Source: DATFVA01 sp963743325
GTDB taxonomy: Bacteria > Bacteroidota > Ignavibacteria > Ignavibacteriales > Ignavibacteriaceae
Length of the DNA stretch: 64,000 bases
Direction of reading: 5' to 3'
NCBI GenBank assembly: GCA_963743325.1
Contig: CAVUOZ010000006.1
Span: forward strand, 1 to 64,000
Shown in pieces: positions 8,408 through 17,120 of this stretch (position 1 is the stretch's first letter; the number at the start of each line of letters is the position of its first letter). The translations under genes and the position numbers were made by a program. The notes beneath the pieces were generated by a model. That model did not search any database. It was given only the letters and a program-made list of their open reading frames with translations, and was not told the DNA's origin.

Positions 8408-10132
8408 ATGGAAGAAACAAGAATAGGTGTTTATATCTGCTGGTGCGGTACCAACATCGCCAACCTGGTTGATGTTGAAAACGTTTCCAAAGAAATCCAG
8501 AATCTGCCAAATGTTATTATTTCCAAGAATTACAAATATATGTGTTCTGATCCCGGACAGGATCTTATTGTTGAGGACATTAAGGAATATAGTCTGAATA
8601 GAATTGTAGTTGCGGCCTGTTCTCCAAGAATGCATGAGATTACATTCAGGAGAGCATTGGAAAAATCCGGTCTGAATCCTTATATGTTCGAAATGGCAAA
8701 TATAAGGGAACATGATTCATGGGTTCATACTAACAGAAATGAGGCAACAAAAAAAGCCAAAGACCTTATTGCTGCCGCTATCGCCAGGGTGCAATGGCAC
8801 GAAGCTCTGGAAAAAAGAAGTGTGGATGTAAATCCTGCTACTCTGATAATTGGAGGCGGAATTTCAGGTATATCTGCTGCGCTGGAAATTGCCAATGCCG
8901 GCAGACAAGTATATCTTGTCGAGAAATCAGGAACTTTAGGCGGTCTCGTTTCTAATATTGATCTGACCTACCCTTATCTGAACAGCGCTAAAACGATGAT
9001 CGATTATAAAATTTATTCCGTTTTGAATCATCCCAAAATAAGTGTTTATCTAAAGACTGAGATAGACCAGGTATTTGGATATGTGGGTAATTTTGAAACG
9101 GATATTAAATCAGGCGGCAAAGAGATCAAACTTAATTTTGGAAACGTAATTGTTGCAACAGGGCTAAAACCATTTGATTCAAAAAAGATTATAAATTATG
9201 GTTATGGTAAACTACCCAATGTTATAACATCAGTGGAATTCGAACAAGTATTAAAAAACGGTATCATTATAACAAGAGACGGGAGAGTGCCCAGAGATAT
9301 TGCAATTATACATTGCGTTGGAAGCAGGAACGAGGATTATAATGCTTACTGTTCACGTACATGCTGTATGACTGCCTTAAAATTTATTAACCAGATAAAA
9401 TCGGCTCTTCCTGAGACTAATGTCTACGATATATATTCTGATATGAGAGCATTTGGAAAAGGCTGTGAAGAGCTGTATTCAATTACCTCGAAAAAAAATG
9501 TAATGTTTTTGACATTTGACCACAAAGCTAATCTGCCACAAATCAGTCAGGCATCATACAAGGACTCATGCAACTTACTTATAGAGTTTAGAGAAAAATT
9601 CTCGGGCGAATCCATTGAAGTGCCGGCAGATATAGTTATTCTAATGGTCGGCATGGAAGCCCATGATGATGCCAAACAAGTATCGCATGCTGTTGGTGTA
9701 AGTATGGATGGAAACAGGTTCTTCATTGAACGGCATCCAAAATTAGACCCGGTAGCAACAACCACCGATGGAGTTTATGTTGTTGGAACCTGCCAATCGC
9801 CTAAGGATATTCCCGATTCTGTTTCGCAGGCCAGGGCCGCCGCCGCAAGAATACTTGCAACAATCCAATCAGGTTCAGTTAACGTAGAAGTGACTACTTC
9901 AGTTGTAAATGAAGAAATCTGTTGCGGATGTCAGACTTGTATAAAAGTCTGCCCTTATTCAGCAATCAGTTTTAAAGAAGAAGAAAAAGTATCTTATGTT
10001 AATGAGATACTTTGCAAAGGCTGCGGAACCTGCGGTTCTGCCTGTCCTACAGGTGCAATTAAATGCAAGCATTTTACAGATCTGCAAATATTATCTGAAA
10101 TAGAAGGACTCATGTCACTACAGGAGGCTTAA
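8408..10132 (+). CDS. hdrA: HdrA-like FAD iron-sulfur protein, second paralog (QmoB-like when paired with MvhD)
   Basis: ATG 8408 is chosen over an upstream overlapping start because it yields the standard HdrA N-terminus (MEETRIGVYICWCGTNIAN). The N-terminal domain keeps C11, C13, C46 and C71 (CxCG, CSDPGQ, AACSPRMHE). The FAD motif is GGGISG at 149-154, and HCVGSR...YCSRTCCM is present. The C-terminus carries two [4Fe-4S] motifs (CCGCQTCIKVCP and CKGCGTCGSACP). Compared with full HdrA it lacks the internal ferredoxin insertion, and the usual CxxC after the FAD region is replaced by YPYLNSAKTM. In 3c hydrogenase complexes HdrA carries the bifurcating flavin; in Qmo, QmoB is this protein fused to MvhD. 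Here mvhD is a separate gene starting 4 bases downstream. The product is cytoplasmic, 574 aa. Confidence 0.9.
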   Translation: MEETRIGVYICWCGTNIANLVDVENVSKEIQNLPNVIISKNYKYMCSDPGQDLIVEDIKEYSLNRIVVAACSPRMHEITFRRALEKSGLNPYMFEMANIREHDSWVHTNRNEATKKAKDLIAAAIARVQWHEALEKRSVDVNPATLIIGGGISGISAALEIANAGRQVYLVEKSGTLGGLVSNIDLTYPYLNSAKTMIDYKIYSVLNHPKISVYLKTEIDQVFGYVGNFETDIKSGGKEIKLNFGNVIVATGLKPFDSKKIINYGYGKLPNVITSVEFEQVLKNGIIITRDGRVPRDIAIIHCVGSRNEDYNAYCSRTCCMTALKFINQIKSALPETNVYDIYSDMRAFGKGCEELYSITSKKNVMFLTFDHKANLPQISQASYKDSCNLLIEFREKFSGESIEVPADIVILMVGMEAHDDAKQVSHAVGVSMDGNRFFIERHPKLDPVATTTDGVYVVGTCQSPKDIPDSVSQARAAAARILATIQSGSVNVEVTTSVVNEEICCGCQTCIKVCPYSAISFKEEEKVSYVNEILCKGCGTCGSACPTGAIKCKHFTDLQILSEIEGLMSLQEA

Positions 10133-10136
10133 AACT

Positions 10137-10562
10137 ATGAATCAAAGTCCTAAAATTGTTGCGTTTTTATGTAACTGGTGTTCATACACCGGGGCAGATC
10201 TTGCAGGAACATCAAGGATGAAATATGCTTCAAATATCCGCATTATCAGAATTATGTGTTCCGGACGTGTTGAGCCGACTTTTGTTTTAAAAGCTTTTAA
10301 AGAAGGTGCTGATGGAATATTAATTTGCGGATGCCATCCGGGTGATTGTCATTATCACGAGGGGAATTACAAATGTTTAAGGAGATTCCATCTGCTGCAA
10401 AAATATTTAGTTCAAATGGGCATTCCGGTCGAGAGATTAAAACTTGAGTGGATAAGTGCAAGCGAGGGTGCTGAGTTTGCTCAGCTTGTTAACGAATTCA
10501 CTGAGACTCTGAAAGGACTTGACCCAAGCCAAATAAAGAAAACAGTCGAGACATTTTCTTAA
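10137..10562 (+). CDS. mvhD: MvhD-type [2Fe-2S] electron-transfer subunit
   Basis: This 141-aa protein has the MvhD/FlpD signature: FLCNWCSYTGADLAG near the N-terminus, then RIMCSGRVEP, and CGCHPGDCHYHEGN, all cysteine-bearing segments of the [2Fe-2S] domain. MvhD passes electrons from the hydrogenase small subunit to HdrA. An AGGAGG-like sequence near 10122 precedes the ATG. In QmoB this domain is fused to the C-terminus of HdrA, so the separate gene directly after hdrA is the unfused version. Length is normal for the family. Confidence is high from motifs and context. Confidence 0.92.
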   Translation: MNQSPKIVAFLCNWCSYTGADLAGTSRMKYASNIRIIRIMCSGRVEPTFVLKAFKEGADGILICGCHPGDCHYHEGNYKCLRRFHLLQKYLVQMGIPVERLKLEWISASEGAEFAQLVNEFTETLKGLDPSQIKKTVETFS

Positions 10563-10586
10563 AATTAAAAAAGCAGAAGAAAATAA

Positions 10587-11564
10587 ATGACTAACGAAAA
10601 AAAATCGAAAATAAATCTTGCCATATACTGGGGTGCTGCGTGTGGTGGTTGTTGTGTTTCAGTTCTCGATGTACATGAATCTCTGTTTACCGTTGTTGAA
10701 CACGCTGATATCGTCTTTTGGCCTATTGCTCTGGATTTTAAGTATAAAGATGTCGAAGCGATGCCGGATGGTTTTATTGATGTCACATTATTCAATGGCG
10801 CGGTTAGAAACAGCGAAAATGAGAGTATGGCAAAACTGTTACGCAAAAAAACCAAAGTGTTAGTTGCTTATGGATCCTGTGCCCACATGGGAGGAATTCC
10901 AGGTCTTGCTAATTTTTCAAATAGGGAAGCAATATTTAATAGAGTGTATAATGAAAGTGAATCAACTTCAAATCCTGAGAAGATATTTCCCCAACCACAC
11001 TTCAAAGTACCGGAAGGAACATTAGAATTGCCTGTATTTTACAATGATGTAAAAACTTTAAATCAGGTAGTGAATGTTGACTATTATCTGCCGGGTTGTC
11101 CCCCCCAGACTGAAAGATTAGTTGAAGTATTTATGGCTATTGTAACCGGGGCACAACTTCCACCGGCGGGTTCTGTCGTCGGAGCTTATGATAAAACCCA
11201 ATGCGATGAATGTAAGAGAAAAAAATCGGATAATAAATTAATTAAAGAATTTAAAAGACCCTGGCAAATTAAAGATGATGGTGAAACCTGCTTTTTAGAA
11301 CAAGGTGTAATATGTATGGGCCCGGCTACCAGAGGTGGTTGCGGCGTAAGATGTATTGAAGGAAATGCACCCTGCAGAGGTTGTTACGGTCCGCCGCCTG
11401 ATGTAACCGACCCCGGAGCAAAAATGATGTCTGCTATTGCCACAATGATAGATTCGAATGATCGAAACGAAATAGAAAAAATTATTGAGACAATTGAAGA
11501 CCCGGCAGGAACATTTTATAGATTTAGTCTTCCCGGTTCGATGTTAAGGAGGAAGATTATATGA
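10587..11564 (+). CDS. mvhG: [NiFe] hydrogenase small subunit, group 3c (MvhG) type
   Basis: The small subunit carries three iron-sulfur clusters leading electrons from the NiFe site to MvhD. The N-terminal motif AIYWGAACGGCCVS (C19, C22) is the proximal-cluster start typical of cytoplasmic group 3 enzymes without a Tat signal. Further motifs are YGSCAHMGG, YLPGCPP, CDECKRKK, and a ferredoxin-like pair with CMGPATRGGCG and APCRGCYGPP. The last codons overlap the mvhA start by four bases (ATGA at 11561-11564), so the two hydrogenase subunits are translationally coupled. The product is 325 aa. It ends in a basic LRRKII tail. Confidence 0.93.
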   Translation: MTNEKKSKINLAIYWGAACGGCCVSVLDVHESLFTVVEHADIVFWPIALDFKYKDVEAMPDGFIDVTLFNGAVRNSENESMAKLLRKKTKVLVAYGSCAHMGGIPGLANFSNREAIFNRVYNESESTSNPEKIFPQPHFKVPEGTLELPVFYNDVKTLNQVVNVDYYLPGCPPQTERLVEVFMAIVTGAQLPPAGSVVGAYDKTQCDECKRKKSDNKLIKEFKRPWQIKDDGETCFLEQGVICMGPATRGGCGVRCIEGNAPCRGCYGPPPDVTDPGAKMMSAIATMIDSNDRNEIEKIIETIEDPAGTFYRFSLPGSMLRRKII

Positions 11565-13030
11565 AACGATATACTATAGACCCGCTTACCCGGCTTGAAG
11601 GACATGGGAAAATTGAAATTTTCTGTACAGACGACGGGGATGTGGAAAATGTTTATTTCCAGGTACCTGAATTAAGAGGTTTTGAGAAATTTTTAGAAGG
11701 AAGAGTTATTGAGGAAGCATCACAAATTGTTACTAAAATCTGCGGTGTATGCCCGGGCTGTCATCACATGGCTGCCGGTAAAGCAACTGATGCAGTTTTT
11801 GGCGTTAAACCAACACCAACTGCCATTAAATTAAGAGAATTGTTCTATATGGCTCATTTTGTTCATAGTCATATAGCTCACTTTTATGCATTGGCTGCGC
11901 CTGATTTTGTAGTTGGACCAACTGCTCCCGCTGCAGAAAGAAATATACTCGGAGTAATTGCTAAAGTAGGTGTTGAAATTGGAACTGAAGTTTTAAAACA
12001 ACGTCGTATTGCCCAGGAGATTCAGGCACTCCTCGGTGGTCATCAAACACATATAGTTATGAATACTCCGGGCGGTGTTAGAAAAGGATTGACCGAAGCT
12101 CAACGAAAAGATATTGAAGAGAAAGCAAAAGGATTTGTTGAATTTGCAAAGTTCACTTTCAAAATATTTAACGATGTTGTTTTGTCAAACAAAACTTATG
12201 TTGATATTATTCTTAACGGGCCATATTCATTGAACATCTATTCTATGGGTCTTGTTGATGAAAACAATAAAGTAAATTTCTATGATGGTAAGGTAAGAGT
12301 TGTTGATCCGGAAGGTAATGAGCATTGTAAATATGCCCCTGAAGATTACCGCAATTGGATTGAAGAAAGAGTTGAGCCTTACAGTTATTTGAAATATCCT
12401 TACTTAAAACAAGTCGGCTGGAAAGGATTTGTTGAAGGAAAAGACTCCGGTGTGTACCAGGCTACTCCTTTGGCGAGATTAAATGTTGCTGATGGCATGG
12501 CTACTCCTTTAGCACAAGAGCAGTACGAACAAATGTATAAAACACTTGGCGGAAAACCGGTTCATGCAACCTTAGCGATGCATTGGGCACGATTAGTTGA
12601 ATTACTATATGCTGCCGAAAGAGCGGTTGAATTAGCCCAGGACAAAGAAATAACAAGTCCAGATATTCAGGCAGAACTTCCAGCTGCACCCAAAAATAAA
12701 GAAGGTATTGGCATTGTTGAAGCACAAAGAGGTACTTTAACACACCACTACTGGACTGATGAAAAAGGAATTATCACCAAAGCAAACATTATTGTGGGAA
12801 CTACAAATAATAATGCACCGATTTCTATGTCTTTAAAAAAAGCTGCACAAGGATTGATTAAAAAGGGGGTTTCTGCTGACGAAGGTATTTTAAATATGGT
12901 TGAGATGGCTTTCAGAGCTTATGATCCATGTTTCTCCTGTGCAACACATAGTTTACCCGGCAATATGCCATTAGAAGTTGTTTTCAGGGATGCGAAAGGC
13001 AATATAACGAGACAAGTTAAAAGAAATTAA
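11561..13030 (+). CDS. mvhA: [NiFe] hydrogenase large subunit, group 3c (MvhA) type
   Basis: This catalytic subunit oxidises or produces H2 at a NiFe(CN)2CO site. The L1 motif is KICGVCPGCHHM with C61 and C64, and the L2 motif is DPCFSCATH with C457 and C460, so all four nickel-site cysteines are present. A 26-residue tail (SLPGNMPLEVVFRDAKG...) follows His463 and would be removed by the maturation endopeptidase encoded just downstream. The RLEGHGKIE motif near the N-terminus is typical. It has no lesion over 489 codons, in contrast to the damaged hyp genes. Group 3c assignment rests on the mvhD-mvhG-mvhA order with hdrA. Confidence 0.94.
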   Translation: MKRYTIDPLTRLEGHGKIEIFCTDDGDVENVYFQVPELRGFEKFLEGRVIEEASQIVTKICGVCPGCHHMAAGKATDAVFGVKPTPTAIKLRELFYMAHFVHSHIAHFYALAAPDFVVGPTAPAAERNILGVIAKVGVEIGTEVLKQRRIAQEIQALLGGHQTHIVMNTPGGVRKGLTEAQRKDIEEKAKGFVEFAKFTFKIFNDVVLSNKTYVDIILNGPYSLNIYSMGLVDENNKVNFYDGKVRVVDPEGNEHCKYAPEDYRNWIEERVEPYSYLKYPYLKQVGWKGFVEGKDSGVYQATPLARLNVADGMATPLAQEQYEQMYKTLGGKPVHATLAMHWARLVELLYAAERAVELAQDKEITSPDIQAELPAAPKNKEGIGIVEAQRGTLTHHYWTDEKGIITKANIIVGTTNNNAPISMSLKKAAQGLIKKGVSADEGILNMVEMAFRAYDPCFSCATHSLPGNMPLEVVFRDAKGNITRQVKRN

Positions 13031-13058
13031 AGGAATAAGATTTTTGCTTATGCAACTA

Positions 13059-13088
13059 AAAGTCAGTACTTATGTGCTGACTTTTTTT
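13059..13088 (+). terminator. rho-independent terminator after mvhA
   Basis: A stem of AAAGTCAG...CTGACTTT with an inner TAC/GTG-type pairing is followed by a run of T (13082-13088). It sits 29 bases after the mvhA stop and only about 12 bases before the protease ATG, so it may end the structural operon or attenuate expression of the protease gene. Confidence 0.75.
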
Positions 13089-13099
13089 ATAAATTTATA

Positions 13100-13585
13100 A
13101 TGAATAGAAGTAGAATACTCATATACGGAATTGGTAATGAAATTTTGACAGATGACGGTATCGGACCAAAACTTGTAGAAAGACTTAAAGGCAATTTATC
13201 TAAAAAAGATATTGATTTTGAAACAGCTTACTTAGGGGGACTCGAATTACTGGAATATATTCAGGGCTATCATACTGTTATTTTTATAGATGCAATCAGA
13301 ACAAAGGATGGATTACCAGGAAGAGTTTATCAATTATCTCCTGAAAATTTCAATAAAACCATTCACCTATCAAGCGTTCATGATGTATCTTTTCTTACAT
13401 CTGTTGAGTTAGGAAAAAAACTAAAATTAAATATGCCTCAATTTATTCATATCATAGCTGTCGAAATAGTTGAGGATAGGATATTTGATGATAATTTTTC
13501 CCCGCAGATACAGGAGAAGTATGAAGAAATCTTTAATGAAGTAAAGGAAATAACTGAACGAATACTTGCAAACATTATTATTTAA
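13100..13585 (+). CDS. hydrogenase maturation endopeptidase (M52, HyaD/HycI family)
   Basis: The protein (161 aa) has the family start ILIYGIGNEILTDDGIGPKL, with the GN.....DDG motif that senses nickel. It also has YLGGLELLEYIQGYHTVIFIDAI with the conserved Asp of the second nickel ligand, and SSVHDVSF with the conserved His. It would cleave the 26-residue C-terminal tail of MvhA after nickel insertion. It is placed 70 bases after mvhA with a terminator in between. The coding frame is intact. Confidence 0.92.
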   Translation: MNRSRILIYGIGNEILTDDGIGPKLVERLKGNLSKKDIDFETAYLGGLELLEYIQGYHTVIFIDAIRTKDGLPGRVYQLSPENFNKTIHLSSVHDVSFLTSVELGKKLKLNMPQFIHIIAVEIVEDRIFDDNFSPQIQEKYEEIFNEVKEITERILANIII

Positions 13586-13633
13586 TCTTAATTCAAAAAT
13601 TCAATAAGTAAAGATTTATAAACCTTTTGTTAA

Positions 13634-14950
13634 TTATTTCTCTTTCTTCAGCAGCAGATAAACGGTGGTTCCGACATTCACTTTACTTTCAATCCAGATT
13701 TTGCCTCCATGATCTTCAACAATATTTTTTGATATAGCAAGTCCCAAACCTGTTCCATCTTTCATTTCAGCTTTGGCATTTTTTGCTCTGTAAAATTCGT
13801 TGAATATAAGGGGTATTTCATTTTCAGGAATACCCATACCACTGTCAATTACCTCAACCAGTACATTCTCCATTTTATCTTTAACATTAATTAAAACATT
13901 TTTACCCGCATAAGAATATTTAACAGCATTTTGAATTATGTTTGATAAAACTTCTTCAACAGAAGATGGTTCACCATATATATTATCTATAGATGATCCT
14001 ATATTTTTTATAAGGCTTATATTTTTTTCCTGTGCATTGTTCTCAGTCATCTTAATTATTTCTTCAAGTAAGTTTTTTAAGCTAAAATATTTTTTTTCGG
14101 ATTTTTGAAGGAGTTTTCTGTTAGTTATACTTAAAAGATCAGAAATGAATTTATTAAGTATTTGAATTCTTTTATAAGCACGGCTTACAAATTCTTCCTG
14201 TTGTGAATTTAAAGGTCCTGTAAGTTTTTCATTTAAAACGGATATACAACTTTGTATCGCAGTAATATGTCCTTTTATGTCATGGGTAATACGCATTACA
14301 TATTCGTTTTTTATTTTATCTTTATGTTCCAGTTCAGCATTAGCTTGCAAATAAGCTGCTTCATGCTTCTCTGATTGCTTAATAATATTTCTTGTAATGT
14401 ATACAACAAAGTAGGAAGTGGAAATAAATATAAATCCGGTACATGCTAAATAAGTTAGATTGTTATACATATTAGCAGTAACAAAACCTTGCAATGGGAA
14501 ATGCCGTAAAATACCTGAATATTCTAAATAAGTCATCGCTCCTAACAGCATTAATGCAAATGAGGTTTGAAGAAAACTTTCTTTGGTACTAAGCATTATA
14601 CTTCCAATTATCATATGAAAAATGTAGTAGATGATAAATGGATTTTCAACTCCCCCCGAATAATGTAAAAGAACTGTCAATACAATTAAATCGGTAGAAA
14701 TCTGAAAATTAATAATTCTCTTTACATCCTTTAATGATTCTCTGACACCCTGTTTTTGTAAATATTTTAAGAGAGAGAATGATAATAGGTTTAATAGAAT
14801 CAGAAATACTATAATGCTGTAAACAGGTAAGTCAGCGATGCTGATATTAAGATAATGTCTGGCTATATAGTAGGCAATGAAAATGCCAATAATAGCAAAC
14901 CACCGCAATGTGATAAGCCAATATGCAAGCCTGACAATTCTGAGGTTCAT
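13634..14950 (-). CDS. membrane sensor histidine kinase
   Basis: The N-terminal 190 residues contain about six hydrophobic segments, with short loops and no obvious extracytoplasmic sensor domain. A coiled segment leads to the H-box RITHDIKGHITAIQ. The HATPase domain shows N (LSNIIQNAVKYS), G1 (VIDSGMGIPENE), F (IFNEFYRAKNAK) and G2 (GTGLGLAISKNIVEDHGG) boxes. All catalytic motifs are intact over 438 aa. The protein would sense a membrane or quinone-linked signal. A single-domain response regulator lies just upstream on the same strand, so the two probably work together. Position between the hydrogenase and hyp clusters suggests, but does not prove, a role in regulating them. Confidence 0.9.
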   Translation of the reverse strand: MNLRIVRLAYWLITLRWFAIIGIFIAYYIARHYLNISIADLPVYSIIVFLILLNLLSFSLLKYLQKQGVRESLKDVKRIINFQISTDLIVLTVLLHYSGGVENPFIIYYIFHMIIGSIMLSTKESFLQTSFALMLLGAMTYLEYSGILRHFPLQGFVTANMYNNLTYLACTGFIFISTSYFVVYITRNIIKQSEKHEAAYLQANAELEHKDKIKNEYVMRITHDIKGHITAIQSCISVLNEKLTGPLNSQQEEFVSRAYKRIQILNKFISDLLSITNRKLLQKSEKKYFSLKNLLEEIIKMTENNAQEKNISLIKNIGSSIDNIYGEPSSVEEVLSNIIQNAVKYSYAGKNVLINVKDKMENVLVEVIDSGMGIPENEIPLIFNEFYRAKNAKAEMKDGTGLGLAISKNIVEDHGGKIWIESKVNVGTTVYLLLKKEK

Positions 14951-15001
14951 TTTTGCACTTCAGCAGAATATATTAATCAATTAATGATAAATGATTGCTA
15001 A

Positions 15002-15388
15002 TTATAATGATTCTTTTATGGCTTCTAATAATTCTTCCCAATCACCGGATTTTTCAATAAATTTTGTTTTGGGCAGCGAGTCAATATCTTCAATTGCAGC
15101 ACGCATATTTACTCCAATTGATTTAGCCATACTTGTACTCATGATAATCGGAATTTCCTTAAAATATTCATCTGATTTTAATTCATTCAGAAAATTAAAC
15201 CCTTCAAGGTTCGTATCCATCATAATGTCCAGGATAATTAAATCAGGGTGAAATGCTTTAAGAATCCCTAAGCCAATTTTGGAGTTAATTGCAGTCTCGA
15301 CTTCATATTTTTTACTTTCGAGAAAGACCTTGGTAGATGCTAATAAATCAACATCATCATCGATTAGTAAGATTTTATTTTTTTTCAT
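15002..15388 (-). CDS. single-domain response regulator (CheY-like)
   Basis: This 128-aa receiver domain has the acidic pocket (LLIDDDVD), the phospho-acceptor Asp in DLIILDIMMD, a Ser/Thr at PIIMSTS and the conserved Lys in FIEKSGDW. There is no output domain, so it must act through another protein. It is transcribed ahead of the histidine kinase gene with about 50 bases between them. The interval between the switch residue (MSTSMA) and the Lys is longer than usual (ADIDSLPKT-type insertion), a feature seen in some Bacteroidota single-domain regulators. Confidence 0.87.
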   Translation of the reverse strand: MKKNKILLIDDDVDLLASTKVFLESKKYEVETAINSKIGLGILKAFHPDLIILDIMMDTNLEGFNFLNELKSDEYFKEIPIIMSTSMAKSIGVNMRAAIEDIDSLPKTKFIEKSGDWEELLEAIKESL

Positions 15389-15558
15389 GGATTATAAATC
15401 TTATAGTTTATAAAAAGATACGTATTTAAAATACTATCATTCAAATTAAAGTATTAGAGTAATTTTTATTTTTTTCAACTTCAATTTTCCTCAGTTTCCC
15501 TATTATCTTATTTGAAATCAATAAAAACTTCGAAAGTATCCTGCTTTTAGTTTCTAAA

Positions 15559-15879
15559 TTGATATCTTTTATTTCATTCAGGAAAAAGAATTGTTTCGGG
15601 TTCAGTGTGAAGGATACCGGGATCGGAATTTCAGAAGAAGATAAGGTAAATATCTTCAGTGAATTTTACAGGAGTAAAAAGGCGAGGGAAATGGAACGGC
15701 TCGGTACCGGTCTTGGGTTGAACCTTGTGAAGGAAATATTTAAGAGAAACAATGGCACAATAAATGTCGAAAGTGAGATTGATAAAGGAAGCACTTTTAC
15801 TGTTGAATTTCCTTTAACGACTACTGAATATCCGGAATTTGAATACCATCTTGTCACAAAACCTTATATTTTCGAATAA
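15559..15879 (+). pseudogene. histidine kinase ATPase-domain fragment
   Basis: The frame encodes FGFSVKDTGIGISEEDKV, IFSEFYRSKKAREM and RLGTGLGLNLVKEIFKRNNG, which are the G1, F and G2 boxes of a HATPase domain, followed by the usual GSTFTVEFPL end. The dimerisation domain, H-box and N-box are missing, and the first 13 codons do not resemble kinase sequence. It is the 3' remnant of a kinase gene on the + strand, opposite in direction to the intact kinase at 13634-14950 and not identical to it. It is unlikely to be functional. Confidence 0.7.
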
Positions 15880-16026
15880 TTATTACTATTAATATTTATA
15901 GGTTTTGGTGAATCCAGGGCAACAACAAGGGCGATTTTAACAAGTTTGAAACGCGGTGTTATATTCGGGGTTATTAATGTTAATGCTTTAAGGCTCGAAC
16001 TAATAGTAATATTTTACCAATTTCAA

Positions 16027-17093
16027 TTAACATATACGGGGTAGCTGTTCACCGGAAAGCATATCAACTATCCGTGTGGTTCCGATCGATGTTTTCATTA
16101 CGACCGATCCGGGATTCCCGGTTACTACCTTACCAATAATAACCGACTCTTTTCCCAAGAGGATGAGATCGCATTGCATTTAATACATTTGCAGAATCCT
16201 CTTCAGGTACAAATGCAACAAGTTTTCCTTCATTGGCAATATACAGCGGATCAAATCCGAGAATTTCGCAGGCTCCTTTTACTTCTTCGGAAATTGGGAT
16301 ACTATTCTCATCTATTATAATAGACTGTCCTGATGTCATTGCAATTTCATTTAATGCAGTAGCCAACCCGCCGCGGGTAGGGTCGCGCAGTACATGTATA
16401 TTCCGGGAGGTATTCAACATAACTTCGACAAGGGAATTTAACGGGGCAGTATCGCTTTTGATCTGAGTTTCAAAGGAGAGTCCCTCACGTGCAGACATAA
16501 TAGCAATGCCGTGGTCTGCTATTCTGCCGTTAAGAATTATTACATCTCCGGGTGAACAATTTTTAGGAGAGATATCAACTCCCGGCATAATAAAGCCGAT
16601 ACCAGAAGTATTTATAAATATTTTATCTCCCTTTCCTTTATCAACTACTTTTGTATCTCCGGTAACTATCTGCACACCTGCAGCCTCAGCAGCCTGTCTG
16701 CATTGATAAAACAATCTGCCAGAGTTCTTCCATCGGCAGCCCTTCTTCAATGATAAATCCTGCAGAAATAAATAATGGTTTTGCGCCGCACATTGAGAGA
16801 TCATTTACAGTACCATTAATTGCAAGCTCACCAATATTACCTCCGGGGAAGAAGACCGGATGCACCACATAGGAATCTGTTGAAAAGGCAATTCTTCCTT
16901 CTTTAACAGGAATGACTGCACCGTCATGTTCCTCGCTAAGGAATGAATTGCTGAACTGGGAGAGAAACATTTTCTGAATCAACTGGTGTGAAAGATTTCC
17001 GCCGCCGCCGTGAGCAAGCAATACTTTGTTATAATTGCTTATAGGAATCGGACAAGCCATACCGTTATGAATATTAATTTTTATATCAGACAT
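16027..17093 (-). pseudogene. hypE: HypE, hydrogenase maturation factor, two frameshifts
   Basis: HypE dehydrates a thiocarboxamide on its C-terminal Cys to make the cyanide ligand of the NiFe centre. The first frame (17093-16686) encodes LLAHGGGGNLSHQLIQKMF and DGAVIPVKEGRIAFSTDSYVV. The next frame (to about 16150) resumes with AAEAAGVQIVTGDTKVVDKG and LRDPTRGGLATALNEIA. Past a second shift the sequence LGKESVIIGKVVTGNPG continues to LSGEQLPRIC and a stop at 16027. Both breaks are repaired by removing one base, near 16695-16702 (SMRQAAEAAG) and near 16146-16154 (GGGAAAAGAG to GGGAAAGAG). The repaired protein keeps the essential C-terminal Cys. Last gene of the hyp operon. Confidence 0.82.
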
Positions 17094-17120
17094 ATTTAAC
17101 CTGCTGCTCTCTCATGTTTT

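Noticed and set aside
10565..10855. Minus-strand frame opposite the mvhG start
   Set aside because: Antisense of the conserved CGGC region of the hydrogenase small subunit; no family resemblance.
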